Positions 24,056 through 33,030 of a DNA stretch of 64,000 nucleotides are shown here, in pieces (position 1 is the first letter of the stretch; each line of letters opens with the position of its first letter). Below the pieces are notes generated by a model. The model was not told the origin of the DNA. It searched no databases and was given only the letters and a program-made list of their open reading frames with translations. Origin of the DNA: Ramlibacter ginsenosidimutans (GTDB lineage Bacteria; Pseudomonadota; Gammaproteobacteria; Burkholderiales; Burkholderiaceae_C); the NCBI RefSeq assembly GCF_042678185.1, contig NZ_JBHUDQ010000004.1; one strand, written 5' to 3'. The translations under genes were made by a program, and so were the position numbers.

Positions 24056-25357
24056 ATGCTGAGCCACGAGAAGAATGCGATCCTGACCCAATCCGGCCCG
24101 GGCCAGCCCATGGGACGGTTCATGCGTTCGTTCTGGATTCCGGCCATGACGGCCCGTGAAGTGCCGGCGCCGGACGAGGCGCCCGTGCGCCTGCAGCTCC
24201 TGAACGAGAACCTGGTGGTGTTCCGCGACAGCGCCGGCCAGGTCGGCGTGCTCGAAGAGCACTGTCCGCACCGTGGCGCCAGCCTGTTCTTCGGCCGGAA
24301 CGAGGAAGGCGGCCTGCGCTGCGTCTACCACGGCTGGAAGTTCGACGTCGAGGGCGGCTGCATGGAGATGCCGACCGAACCCTCCACCAGCCGGATGCGC
24401 CACAACATCAAGGCCAAGGCGTATCCGGCGCGCATCGCGGGCGGCCTGCTCTGGGTTTACCTGGGCGAAGCGCGTCCGGTTCCCGTGCTGCCCGCGTTCG
24501 GCTTTCTCGGCCTGCCGCCGGAGCAGGTCTACGCGTCGCGCTGGCACCAGGAGTGCAACTACGCGCAGGCCATGGAGGGCGAGCTCGATAGCGCGCACGT
24601 GGGTTTCCTGCACCGCATGGTCAGCCAGGTCGACACCGACCACCAGGCGCTCACCGGCAAGTACTTCCAGGAAGACACGGCGCCCGCGTGGAAGATCCTG
24701 CCCGGCGAGGCAGGCTTCATGGCGTGCAACGGGCGGCGCGTCGACGGCGACAAGCGCTACTGGCGGCTGAACCAGTTCCTGCTGCCGTTCTACACCATGA
24801 TCCCGCCGCGACCGGGCGACGCGCAACTGGTGCGCATGTGGGTGCCGATGACCGATGAACGCTGCTGGGTGATCTGCGTCACCTGGCGGCCCGAAGCGCC
24901 GCTGGGCGCGCAGGAACTCGCCGCCTGGCGCAACGGCGAGAACTCGCATCGCAAGGTGATCCCCGGCACCACGACGCCGGTGGAGCACAAGGACAACGAC
25001 TACCTGATCGACCGCCAGCTGCAGAAGACCGTGTCGTTCACGGGCATCCACGGCATCCGCGCGCAGGACGCGATGGTGACGGAAAGCGCCGGCCCCATCG
25101 CCGATCGGACACGCGAGCACCTGGGCTCCAGCGACCTTGCCGTGGTCGCGATGCGCCGCACCCTCGTCGAAGCCGCGACGAAGTGCGCGGAATCGGGCGC
25201 GGCTCCCGCGGCCGTCGCCAAGCCATGGCTCTACACCGTGTACGCGACGCAGGCCGTGCTGCCGCAAGGCATGGAGCCGGATGCGGCCGACGAGATCATC
25301 CAGGCCGCCCGCGCGCGAGCGCCGCAGGCCGCCGCCAACCGACAGGAAATCGCATGA
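24056..25357 (+). CDS. Rieske non-heme iron oxygenase, phthalate-dioxygenase type (alpha subunit), copy 1
   Basis: A 433-residue oxygenase. The Rieske centre is E-H-C-P-H-R-G ... R-C-V-Y-H-G-W-K-F (about 69-92). The mononuclear iron site is in EGELDSAHVGFLH (D-x2-H-x4-H). Length and the opening MLSHEKNAILTQ...PMGRFMRSFWIP place it in the phthalate 4,5-dioxygenase group rather than the shorter vanillate demethylase group. It hydroxylates or demethylates an aromatic acid. No ferredoxin or reductase gene is present nearby. First gene of an operon with the TauD-family gene (4-bp overlap) and a Bug receptor. Confidence 0.92.
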   Translation: MLSHEKNAILTQSGPGQPMGRFMRSFWIPAMTAREVPAPDEAPVRLQLLNENLVVFRDSAGQVGVLEEHCPHRGASLFFGRNEEGGLRCVYHGWKFDVEGGCMEMPTEPSTSRMRHNIKAKAYPARIAGGLLWVYLGEARPVPVLPAFGFLGLPPEQVYASRWHQECNYAQAMEGELDSAHVGFLHRMVSQVDTDHQALTGKYFQEDTAPAWKILPGEAGFMACNGRRVDGDKRYWRLNQFLLPFYTMIPPRPGDAQLVRMWVPMTDERCWVICVTWRPEAPLGAQELAAWRNGENSHRKVIPGTTTPVEHKDNDYLIDRQLQKTVSFTGIHGIRAQDAMVTESAGPIADRTREHLGSSDLAVVAMRRTLVEAATKCAESGAAPAAVAKPWLYTVYATQAVLPQGMEPDAADEIIQAARARAPQAAANRQEIA

Positions 25358-26268
25358 TGCAATTGCTCTCCTCCATGGACGCGCACCCGGTGCTGGTGCA
25401 CCCTCGCGCCTACCGCCATATCGAGGTGCGGCCGCTCACCGGCGTGCTGGGCGCCGAGATCTTCGGCGTGGACCTGCGCGAGTCGCTCGCGCCCGAGGCG
25501 TGGGACGAGATCCGCCAGGCCTTTGCCGATCACCAGGTCATCCTGTTCCCGGACCAGCCGGTCTCGCACGAGCAGCACCTGGCCTTCGCCCGCAACTTCG
25601 GACAGGTGATCCGGCTGCCGCAGTTGCACAACGTGGACGGCTACCCGGAGGTGCAGATCATTCGGCGGCTTGCCACCGATAACGGCCGCGTCGTCGGCGA
25701 GAACTGGCACGCCGACAGCACCTACCTGGACGAGCCTCCCGGCGCGGTGGTGATGCGCGCGGTGGACGTACCCCCGTACGGCGGCGATACCGGCTTCCTC
25801 AGCATGTATGCGGCCTACCAGGCGCTGTCGCCCGCCTTCCAGGAGATGATCGCGCCGCTGAACATCGTGCACAGCGCCACGCGCATCTTCGGGTCCGCGT
25901 ACCTGGCGCAGGGCCGCAAGTTCAACGCCTCCGGCGCGAAGACGGACCTGGACGTCGCAGCGGGCGATCGCGAGGTGAGCCATCCCCTGGTGTGCACGCA
26001 CGCCCGCAGCGGCCGCAAGTTCCTGTACCTGAACAAGACCTACTCGCAGCGCATCGAGGGCTTCACGAACGAGGAAAGCGCACCGATCATGGCTTACCTC
26101 CATGACCATTGCGCGCGCTTCGACTTCAGCTGCCGCGTGCGCTGGCACAAGGACCAGATCCTGATCTGGGACAACCGCTGCACCATGCATCGCGCCATCC
26201 CGGATTACGCGGGGCAGGATCGCTTCATGACGCGCGTGACCATCGCCGGCGCGCGCCCGGCCCGCTGA
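25354..26268 (+). CDS. TauD/TfdA family Fe(II)/2-oxoglutarate dioxygenase
   Basis: A 304-residue enzyme with the iron triad H-A-D (NWHADSTYLD) and a distal His in RCTMHRAI, and the 2-oxoglutarate-binding Arg in DRFMTRVTI. RPLTGVLGAEIFGVDL and HQVILFPDQP are family hallmarks. The ATG at 25354 overlaps the Rieske stop by 4 bp; AGGA lies 8 bp upstream. A longer frame upstream is inside the Rieske gene. TfdA-type enzymes cleave ether or C-S/C-N bonds by hydroxylation, so the substrate may carry an alkoxy, sulfo or similar side group. Confidence 0.92.
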   Translation: MMQLLSSMDAHPVLVHPRAYRHIEVRPLTGVLGAEIFGVDLRESLAPEAWDEIRQAFADHQVILFPDQPVSHEQHLAFARNFGQVIRLPQLHNVDGYPEVQIIRRLATDNGRVVGENWHADSTYLDEPPGAVVMRAVDVPPYGGDTGFLSMYAAYQALSPAFQEMIAPLNIVHSATRIFGSAYLAQGRKFNASGAKTDLDVAAGDREVSHPLVCTHARSGRKFLYLNKTYSQRIEGFTNEESAPIMAYLHDHCARFDFSCRVRWHKDQILIWDNRCTMHRAIPDYAGQDRFMTRVTIAGARPAR

Positions 26269-26290
26269 CCACCACAAGGAGACAAGAAAG

Positions 26291-27292
26291 ATGCAGAGCG
26301 CCCAACCCCGCCGCCGCTGGTTCACCAGGAGCCTGCTGGCCGGCCTGTTCGCCGCGTTCGCGCTGCACGCAGGCGCCGCGGAATATCCGGACAAGCCCGT
26401 CACGCTGGTCGTGCCCTTCGCGGCCGGCGGCAGCCTGGACGTCACGGCGCGCATCCTCGCCGACAAGCTGAAGGACCTGCTCGGCCAGCCGGTGATCATC
26501 TCCAACCGACCGGGTGCAGGCAGCGCGGTGGGCGCGCACGCGGTCGCGGTCGCGCCGCCGGATGGCTACACGCTGTTCTTCACGTCCGGGTCCGCCTTCG
26601 GCTACCTGCACCTGCTGGTTCCCAGCCTCGACCTGAAGCTGGACGACTTCACGCCGGTAGCCGCCGTGGCGGTGAATCCGTCGGTCATCGTGGCCACCGG
26701 CAAGCTGCCGGTGAAGACGTTGAAGGAACTGGCCGACTATCCGAAGCCCGGCGAGATCAGCTTCTGCACCACCGGCGCCAACGGGCTGAACCACCTGCAG
26801 CTGGAGATGTTCAGGCGTGCGGTCAAGGCGAAGACCGGCAAGGACTTCGGCGTCACGCACGTGCCGTACAACGGCCTCGCGCCGGCGCTCACGGCAGTGC
26901 GCGAAGGCAGCGTGCAGGCGTGCACGCTGCCCTACACGTCGCTGGTCAAGCAGCTCAATGGCAAGGACCTGCGCGTGCTGGCCGTGCAGAGCAGGACGCG
27001 CCTGCCCTGGCTGCCCGACGTGCCCACCACCGGCCAGCAAGGCTATCCGGAGCTGGACGCCAACGATGCGTACGTGAACATCGAGGCGCCGAAGGGCACG
27101 CCGCCGGCGGTGATCGCGAGGCTGGAAGGCGCGATCGAGAAGGCGATGCAGGACCCCACGGTGCGCAAGAAGCTCGACGAGCTCGAGGTCAAGCCGGTGT
27201 ACCTGAATGCGCGCGACACGCAGAAATGGCTGCAGGAGGACGTGCAGCGATTGAGCACCGTGATCCGCGAGGCGGGGCTCGAAGCGAAGTAG
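26291..27292 (+). CDS. Bug family tripartite tricarboxylate transporter substrate-binding protein
   Basis: A 333-residue periplasmic receptor with a signal peptide (...FAAFALHAGAA|EYPDKPVTLVVPFAAGGSLDVTARILADKL). Bug hallmarks: PDKPVTLVVPFAAGG, GQPVIISNRPGAGSAVGA, PPDGYTLFF, and THVPYNG. It captures a carboxylate for a TctAB-type permease, but no tctA or tctB lies in the window. It is the third gene of the Rieske-TauD operon, 22 bp downstream of the TauD gene, with an AAGGAGA ribosome site. Confidence 0.93.
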   Translation: MQSAQPRRRWFTRSLLAGLFAAFALHAGAAEYPDKPVTLVVPFAAGGSLDVTARILADKLKDLLGQPVIISNRPGAGSAVGAHAVAVAPPDGYTLFFTSGSAFGYLHLLVPSLDLKLDDFTPVAAVAVNPSVIVATGKLPVKTLKELADYPKPGEISFCTTGANGLNHLQLEMFRRAVKAKTGKDFGVTHVPYNGLAPALTAVREGSVQACTLPYTSLVKQLNGKDLRVLAVQSRTRLPWLPDVPTTGQQGYPELDANDAYVNIEAPKGTPPAVIARLEGAIEKAMQDPTVRKKLDELEVKPVYLNARDTQKWLQEDVQRLSTVIREAGLEAK

Positions 27293-27331
27293 CCCGGCGC
27301 CGATCGACGTTCCCTCACTGTCTTCCGGGTT

Positions 27332-27393
27332 CGCAGGCTGGTGGTGAGCCGCAGGCGAACCCCAGCTTCCCGCATCCGGAAGCATTGCTGGGC
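27332..27393 (+). repeat. Palindromic intergenic repeat, partial copy
   Basis: The left arm GCAGGCTGGTGGTGAGCC, GCAGGCGAACCCCAGC is nearly identical to the copies at 32840 and 32947; only a short GCTGGG remains of the right arm. It lies between the Bug gene and the pseudokinase gene. Confidence 0.75.
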
Positions 27394-27513
27394 TAGCCGC
27401 GACCTCCTGGCCCCTTGCGTTCGCTTGCAACTGCGACGGCAGCTTCACGTTTCGATTTCTAACGTCGGCAGCGTCCTACAGACGCACGCCAGGGAGAGCC
27501 CAACCATCGGCCC

Positions 27514-29331
27514 ATGTCTCACGGTGCAGTTTCGCCGTCGTTCGGCCGGTTCCAGGCTCTGCAGGTCGTGGGTCACGAAGCCGCGAGCACGCACTACGCA
27601 GCCTTCGATCCCGAACTCGATCGGCAGGTCGCACTGATCACGGCGCCGCCGGGACCGGACCCGGCCGAAGAAGACCGGCTCGCGTTCCGCCTGCCGCGCA
27701 TGCGGCACCCCAACATCGTGTCCGTGCTCGCCGCCGGCCTGCAGGACGACTTGGCATACGTCGCGGCCGAATGCCTGCAGACCGAACCGCTCTCGGCCTT
27801 CCTCGCGCGGCCCGGCCGCATGCCGTTCTTCCAGGGACTGCCCGTGGTGCTGCAGCTGCTCTCCGCCATCGAGCACGCGCAAGCGCGGCGGCTGGTGCAC
27901 GCCGGCATCGACGTGGAGCATGTGCAGGTCACGCCTGGGGGCCAGCCCAAGCTGCCTGCCGCCGGCTGGTCGCTGTCCGCGGATCGGCACCCGAACCTCG
28001 AAGACGCCGCCCGGATTGCGCGCGCCGTCCTGTGCGGCAGCTGCCCGCCGGCCCTGCGAGGCGCGCTCGACGAGGTGCTGCTGCGCGCGGAGGCGCCAGA
28101 CCCCGCAGCACGCTACCAACGCGCGGAGGAATTCATCTTGGCCTTGCTCGCGGCGGCAGGCTATCCGGTCGGCAGCAGCAGCGCGGCAGTGAAAGTCACT
28201 GCAGCCGCTGAGCCGCAGCGGGTCGAGCCAGCGGTGCGGGCGGAGCCGGTCGCGTCGGCCGAGCCGGTGGAGCCCGTCCTGTTGGCGGAGCCGGTCCAGT
28301 CGCTGCAGCCGGTCGAGCCGGTACTGCGGGCGGAGCCGGTCGCGCCTGCCGAGCCGGTGGAGCCGGTCCTGCTGGCGGAACCGGTCCGGCCGCTCGATCC
28401 GGTGGAGCCGGTCCTGCTGGCCGAGCCGACCCAGCCGACGGACCCGGTGCTGCACGCGAACGCCGTCGCGACGCGCCCTGTCCGGCATGCGGCGCGCAGG
28501 CCGCTCCGCCGACGGCGAACCGGTCACCATGTCCTCGCAGCGTGTCTGCTCGCCGCGCTGTTCTTGCCCGGATGGGTCGGCGAGCGCGTCTTCGAAGGCA
28601 ACCCGCGCGCGCCCAGATCCGTTGAAACGGCGGCACTGGGCGCGTCGCCCGCGAGCCTGGTGCCGCCGGCCCTCGCCCCAGCGGCGGCTGTGAAGGTTGC
28701 GCCCGCGTCCGTTGCACCTGCGCCGGTCGCGCCCTCGCCCGTTGCGCTCGCGCCCGTTGCGCCCGCACGCGTTCCGCCGGCGGCTGAAGCCCCCGCAACC
28801 GTTGCCCTCGCGTCCATGACGGCCCCGCCCGTGCGTGCCTCGGCAGTGCAGCCTGCGCCCGTGGAACCGGCAGTGCAGCCTGCGGCCGTCGAGCCCCGGG
28901 CAGTGCAGCCGTCGCCCGTGCAGCCCCCGGCCCTGGAGACCGCGCCCAGAGCGCCGTCGCATGCGGCGCCATCTCACCATACTGCCCGGTCCACGGCACA
29001 CCCTGTGGCCGTCGCGCCGCCCTCGCCGGCACCGAAGCCGGTGCCTAGCCCTGCCGTGCGGCAGCAGGCCCCTCACGCACGTGTGCTCGCCTCGGCCCAG
29101 CCGGTGCGGGCCGGCAAGGCTGCGACGACGCACGTTCGCGCAGCACGGCCGCAGCCCGCCCCCGTGGTGACTGCAGCGTCCGGGTGCCCGTATGATGACT
29201 TGCCGGTCTTCCGTGAGCTGTGCGAGGCGCGCCAGTGCAACCGTCCCGAGTTGCGCAACACCCGCGCCTGTGCACGCATGCAGGCCGAGCAGCGGGCGGC
29301 GCTCGCGCGCTTGCGCGGCACCCCGGACTGA
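27514..29331 (+). CDS. Membrane-anchored pseudokinase with 15-residue repeats and a C-terminal cysteine module
   Basis: A 605-residue mosaic. Residues ~10-215 follow the protein-kinase fold (MRHPNIVSVLAAG, LQLLSAIEHAQARRLVHAGI, ...LEDAARIARAVLCG), but every catalytic element is gone: ALIT for VAIK (40-43), H129-A-G for HRD, A-A-G for DFG (149-151). Residues ~230-310 hold about five tandem 15-mers of the form xPVEPVLLAEPVxxx. A basic stretch precedes one membrane span (~338-358), then ~180 Pro/Ala/Val-rich residues and a terminal C-x(14)-C-x(4)-C type module (~550-590) with four Cys. Topology is probably kinase-in, linker and Cys module in the periplasm. Confidence 0.72.
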   Translation: MSHGAVSPSFGRFQALQVVGHEAASTHYAAFDPELDRQVALITAPPGPDPAEEDRLAFRLPRMRHPNIVSVLAAGLQDDLAYVAAECLQTEPLSAFLARPGRMPFFQGLPVVLQLLSAIEHAQARRLVHAGIDVEHVQVTPGGQPKLPAAGWSLSADRHPNLEDAARIARAVLCGSCPPALRGALDEVLLRAEAPDPAARYQRAEEFILALLAAAGYPVGSSSAAVKVTAAAEPQRVEPAVRAEPVASAEPVEPVLLAEPVQSLQPVEPVLRAEPVAPAEPVEPVLLAEPVRPLDPVEPVLLAEPTQPTDPVLHANAVATRPVRHAARRPLRRRRTGHHVLAACLLAALFLPGWVGERVFEGNPRAPRSVETAALGASPASLVPPALAPAAAVKVAPASVAPAPVAPSPVALAPVAPARVPPAAEAPATVALASMTAPPVRASAVQPAPVEPAVQPAAVEPRAVQPSPVQPPALETAPRAPSHAAPSHHTARSTAHPVAVAPPSPAPKPVPSPAVRQQAPHARVLASAQPVRAGKAATTHVRAARPQPAPVVTAASGCPYDDLPVFRELCEARQCNRPELRNTRACARMQAEQRAALARLRGTPD

Positions 29332-29455
29332 GACACGAACGCGTCCCTGTCCCTCGGCTCCGGCCGGTGCCGCCGAAGCTGGCCGGGCCCGGGCTTACCC
29401 CGAGGGAGCCCCAGCCCGTGCTTTGTGGTCAGGCAAGTGTGGAATGATCCCGAGC

Positions 29456-29698
29456 ATGAACAGCCCGCACGAAGAACTCGCCGCCGCCATCGCAGCGGAA
29501 CGTGCTGCGTGGGCCAGGGTCAAGGACAAGCTGCCGGGTTCGCCCGGCTACGAACCGGCGCTGTGGGAACAGTGGCGCGAGACGGTCAGTCGCTGCCATG
29601 CCGTGCGTGCGGCCTTGCGCACGCCCGCGGCAGGTCCGGCCGACGGAGCATCCTGCGTGCGCTCTCCTGGCGCCGGCGATCCCTGCAGTCCGCATTGA
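29456..29698 (+). CDS. Small conserved-looking hypothetical protein
   Basis: An 80-residue frame beginning MNSPHEELAAAIAAERAAWARVKDKLPGSPGYEPALWEQWRETVSRCHAVRAAL, a helical, acidic segment with a WxRVKDxLPGSPxYxPALWxxW pattern that looks selected. The last ~25 residues are low complexity. It lies alone between the pseudokinase and PrpF genes. Function unknown. Confidence 0.5.
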   Translation: MNSPHEELAAAIAAERAAWARVKDKLPGSPGYEPALWEQWRETVSRCHAVRAALRTPAAGPADGASCVRSPGAGDPCSPH

Positions 29699-29812
29699 CG
29701 ACGTGCGCTCCGCGCGGCGGACACGCGCACCGTTAGGCACTCGCCGCTGAACCCCTCACCTCCCCGCCCCCGAACGGAGCTGCAGATCGGCTGCCCCGTC
29801 GGGGACGGCACA

Positions 29813-31057
29813 ATGCGGGGATCGCCAGTACAGGATGACTCCGTGCCCGATCTGCTGCAGCCGCGTCTTCGTCACGGCCTTTGGGAATTTCCGGTCCATC
29901 ACATGCGGGGTGGGACTTCCACCGGGCTGGTCATCCACGACCGGATTGCACCGGCCGAGCTCGAGCTGAAGGAGGAGCTGCTGCGCCACCTGATGGGCGT
30001 GCCGCTCGAGGGCGAGGTCGCCGGCAACCGCCAGACCACCGGGCTGGGCCGCGGACCCGCCACCAGCAACAAGGTGTTCTTCGCGGACATGGAGGATGCG
30101 GAGGGCGGCCCTCGCCTGGTGAGCACGCTCGCGCAACTGGCCGCCGACCATGGCCGCATCGACTGGAGCGTCAACTGCGGCAACATGTCCTCCGCCCTCC
30201 AGCTGTGGGCCATCGACTGCGGGCTGGCGCCGTTCGAGCCCGCCGGCACGCACACACTGGAGATCCGCAACACCAACACCGGCGTGCTGACGACGTCGCG
30301 CATGGTGAGCGTCGCAGGCGGCGGCTTCGTGACGGCCGACATTCCCGGCGTGATGGGACGCCACCCGGCCGTGGACCTGTTCCTGCACCACCCCGCCGGC
30401 GCGAGGACGGGTGCGTTGCTGCCCACGGGCAGTGCCGTGGATGTGATCGATGGCGTGCCGGTCAGCTGCGTCGACGTGGCCGTTCCGATGGTCATCGCGC
30501 GTGCCGCGGATTTCGGGAAGACCGCGCACGAATCGATCCGCGACCTGGCCGCCGACGAAGAGTTCCTGCGCCGCTTCAAGAACATCTGGGTGCAAGCCGG
30601 CCTGCGGATGAAGCTGCGCCGAAAGGACGGCCGCGAGATGACCGAAGAGGACATCGCGCGCAGCGAAACCGTTCCCAAGGCTTGCATCATCGGCGCGCCA
30701 CGCGGCACGGGTGACCTCTCGGTGCGTTACCTCACCCCGCAGACCGTGCATGGCTCGATGGCCGTCACCGGTGGCTGTTGCCTGGCGGCGGCCACGCTGA
30801 TCCCGGGCTCGGTGGCCCATGACATCGCCGGCAAACAGGCCGGCCCCACGGACGAAGAGATCCAGGTCGGCATCGAGAATCCCGCAGGCGTGCTGGGGAC
30901 CACCGTCGTCGCGCGCATGCAGAATGGCAACCTGGAGATCCGGTCGGCGGCCTACCAGCGCAGTGCGCAGGTCCTGCTGGCCGGATACGTTCCGCTCTAC
31001 GCTCCTTCGCGCTCCTTGCGCGAAGCCCTCAGCGCGTCGGCCACTGCCTTCGCCTAG
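29813..31057 (+). CDS. prpF: PrpF family protein (4-oxalomesaconate tautomerase-like isomerase)
   Basis: A 414-residue diaminopimelate-epimerase-fold protein. Family marks are HHMRGGTSTGLVIH near the start, SVNCGNMSSALQLWAID with a catalytic Cys, and the second-half TGGCCLAAATLIPG segment. PrpF members isomerise aconitates, and GalD isomerises 4-oxalomesaconate in gallate/protocatechuate meta-cleavage. A GTG at 29843 with AGGA seven bases upstream is an alternative start. No other gallate-pathway gene is adjacent, so which acid it acts on is open. Confidence 0.85.
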   Translation: MRGSPVQDDSVPDLLQPRLRHGLWEFPVHHMRGGTSTGLVIHDRIAPAELELKEELLRHLMGVPLEGEVAGNRQTTGLGRGPATSNKVFFADMEDAEGGPRLVSTLAQLAADHGRIDWSVNCGNMSSALQLWAIDCGLAPFEPAGTHTLEIRNTNTGVLTTSRMVSVAGGGFVTADIPGVMGRHPAVDLFLHHPAGARTGALLPTGSAVDVIDGVPVSCVDVAVPMVIARAADFGKTAHESIRDLAADEEFLRRFKNIWVQAGLRMKLRRKDGREMTEEDIARSETVPKACIIGAPRGTGDLSVRYLTPQTVHGSMAVTGGCCLAAATLIPGSVAHDIAGKQAGPTDEEIQVGIENPAGVLGTTVVARMQNGNLEIRSAAYQRSAQVLLAGYVPLYAPSRSLREALSASATAFA

Positions 31058-31109
31058 CTCACCGGCGGACCCCGTCCGCCTCACTGACCGTTTTCTGTTT
31101 CTGCCCACA

Positions 31110-32363
31110 ATGCATACCAAGTTCCTCACCAACGCCGCGCTCGCGCTGGCCATCGCCGGCGCCGTGGTTCCCTCCGTCTCCTTCGCGGCGCAACACCATG
31201 CCGCCAAAGCCGCTGCCAAACCCGCTGCCCACAGGAAGGCTGCGGCCGAATCCGCTGGCACGATGCCGCCGCTGCCGGCCGACACTTCGCTGGCCAGCGG
31301 CGCCCCGGCGCTGCCCGCCAAGGCGTGGCTGCTGATGGACTTCGACTCCGGCGAGGTGCTGGCCTCGGCCAATGCGGACGAACCGCTGCCGCCCGCCTCG
31401 CTGACGAAGATGATGACCAGCTTCCTGGTGGAGGAGGCGCTTCGGTCGGGCAAGCTGAAGAAGGACGACCTGGTCACCGTCAGCGAGCACGCGTGGTGCC
31501 GCGGCTCGAGCACCGAGTCGTGCATGTACCTGCCGCTGCACGGGCAGGCCACGGTGATGGACCTCCTGCGCGGCATCATCGTCCAGTCGGGCAACGATGC
31601 GTCCAAGGCGGTCGCCGAGCACATGGCCGGCTCCGAAGAGGCCTTCGCCAAGCTCATGAACGCGGAAGCGAAGCGCCTGGGCATGACGCACACCCACTTC
31701 GTGAACGCCACCGGCCTGCCCGATCCGGACCATAAGTCGTCCGCGCGCGACCTCGCGATCCTGGCGCGCGCGATCATCCGCGACAGCGCCGAGTACTACC
31801 CGATCTACGCGGAGCGCGAGTTCAAGTACAACGGCATCAAGCAGGGCAACCGCAACGCCCTGCTCTATACCGACCCCACGGTCGACGGCCTGAAGACGGG
31901 GCACACCGAAGCGGCGGGCTTCTGCCTCGTGACTTCGTCCAAGCGCAATAACATGCGCCTCATCTCCGTGATCCTGAACACGCACAGCGCGCAGGCGCGT
32001 GCCGACGAATCGCGCACGCTGCTGGCCTGGGGCTTCAACAACTTCGAGAAGGCCACGCCGATCCCGGCGAACACGGCGATCGCCACGCCGAAGGTCAGCT
32101 ACGGCAAGGTGGAGACGGTGCCCGCTGGCCTGGCCGCGCCCTGGACCCTCACCGTGCCGCGCGGCCAGTCCGTGCAGACCTCCGTGCAGCTCAAGCCCAA
32201 CCTGGAAGCGCCGGTGGCCAAGGGCGCCGTGATCGGCAAGGTCATCGCGAGCTCCAACGGCAAGCCGCTGGCTGAAGTCCCGCTGGTTGCGCAGGCCGAC
32301 GTGGAACGCGCGGGCTTCATGCTGCGCACGTGGCAGCACGTGACGAAGCTGTTCGGCAAGTGA
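31110..32363 (+). CDS. dacC: D-alanyl-D-alanine carboxypeptidase (PBP5/6 type, family S11)
   Basis: A 417-residue low-molecular-weight penicillin-binding protein. It has a signal peptide (MHTKFLTNAALALAIAGAVVPSVSFA|AQ), the active-site S97-L-T-K, S160-G-N and K262-T-G, then the beta-rich C-terminal domain of DacA/DacC and the FMLRTWQHVTKLFGK amphipathic membrane anchor. It trims the terminal D-Ala of peptidoglycan stem peptides in the periplasm. The symbol follows usual usage in Burkholderiales; dacA would be equally defensible. The start at 31110 gives the signal peptide; the frame upstream is inside prpF. Confidence 0.93.
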   Translation: MHTKFLTNAALALAIAGAVVPSVSFAAQHHAAKAAAKPAAHRKAAAESAGTMPPLPADTSLASGAPALPAKAWLLMDFDSGEVLASANADEPLPPASLTKMMTSFLVEEALRSGKLKKDDLVTVSEHAWCRGSSTESCMYLPLHGQATVMDLLRGIIVQSGNDASKAVAEHMAGSEEAFAKLMNAEAKRLGMTHTHFVNATGLPDPDHKSSARDLAILARAIIRDSAEYYPIYAEREFKYNGIKQGNRNALLYTDPTVDGLKTGHTEAAGFCLVTSSKRNNMRLISVILNTHSAQARADESRTLLAWGFNNFEKATPIPANTAIATPKVSYGKVETVPAGLAAPWTLTVPRGQSVQTSVQLKPNLEAPVAKGAVIGKVIASSNGKPLAEVPLVAQADVERAGFMLRTWQHVTKLFGK

Positions 32364-32503
32364 GGCTGCCAACGGGGCGCGGCCGCGTGTGATCGGCGCG
32401 CGAGCCTCCTGCTCGCCTTGCCGACGCACGCCGACGACGATCTCCTACGCCCCGCCGGCACGGGGCGCGCTTTGATTGAACTCATCGCATCAAGGAGACC
32501 TGG

Positions 32504-32821
32504 ATGAAATCCGCCCTCGTTATCGCCGCCGCCCTCGCGCTGTGCGGCTCCGCCTTCGCCACCGACTCGTATCACGCGCAGAAGCACAATGGCGTGATCG
32601 GCACCGTCAAGCAGGACGCCCACCAGATCGGCTCGGCGTTCCGGCATGACGCCCACACGATCGCGCGCGCGCCCAAGTTCCGCGAGCAGGAAGGCATGGA
32701 CCACCACGCCACGCAGACCCACGCCATGGGAGCGGGCCGCGCGGACACCCACATGTACTCCAGCCGCCAGGAGCGCATGGACGAGGCGTACGCCAACTGG
32801 GAGCGTTCGCACCGCCGTTAA
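32504..32821 (+). CDS. Small secreted His-rich protein of unknown function
   Basis: A 105-residue protein with an AAGGAG ribosome site and a clean signal peptide (MKSALVIAAALALCGSAFA|TD). The mature part is rich in His, Ala and charged residues (HKHN-like KQDAHQIGSAFRHDAHTIARAP, MDHHATQTHAMG). About 12 His in 85 residues suggests possible metal binding in the periplasm, but no family is recognised. Two palindromic repeats follow it. Confidence 0.65.
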   Translation: MKSALVIAAALALCGSAFATDSYHAQKHNGVIGTVKQDAHQIGSAFRHDAHTIARAPKFREQEGMDHHATQTHAMGAGRADTHMYSSRQERMDEAYANWERSHRR

Positions 32822-32839
32822 GTTGTCGACTCGGCTGCT

Positions 32840-32925
32840 CGTAGGCTGGTGGTGAGCCGCAGGCGAACCCCAGCTTCGTCGCGCATCGATCGCTGGGGTT
32901 CGCTTTCGCTCACCTCCAGCCTACG
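32840..32925 (+). repeat. Palindromic intergenic repeat, complete copy
   Basis: An 86-bp element: CGTAGGCTGGTGGTGAGCC, then GCAGGCGAACCCCAGC, a ~20-base centre, and the mirrored GCTGGGGTTCGC ... GCTCACC-CCAGCCTACG. It could fold into a long hairpin. Four further full or partial copies occur in the window, all between genes. Confidence 0.85.
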
Positions 32926-32946
32926 CAGGTCCGGGACCCGGCTGTT

Positions 32947-33021
32947 CGTAGGCTGGTGGTGAGCCGCAGGCGAACCCCAGCTTCGTCGCGCGTGGATCGC
33001 TGGGGTTCGCTTTCGCTCACC
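32947..33021 (+). repeat. Palindromic intergenic repeat, right-truncated copy
   Basis: The left arm and centre are almost identical to the copy 21 bp upstream; the right arm stops at GCTCACC and lacks the closing CCAGCCTACG. Two copies in direct tandem resemble a BIME-type array. Confidence 0.82.
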
Positions 33022-33030
33022 AAGTAAATC

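Noticed and set aside
28196..29032. 278-residue proline/arginine-rich frame on the minus strand
   Set aside because: It is the reverse reading of the pseudokinase repeat and linker regions; low complexity, no start context.
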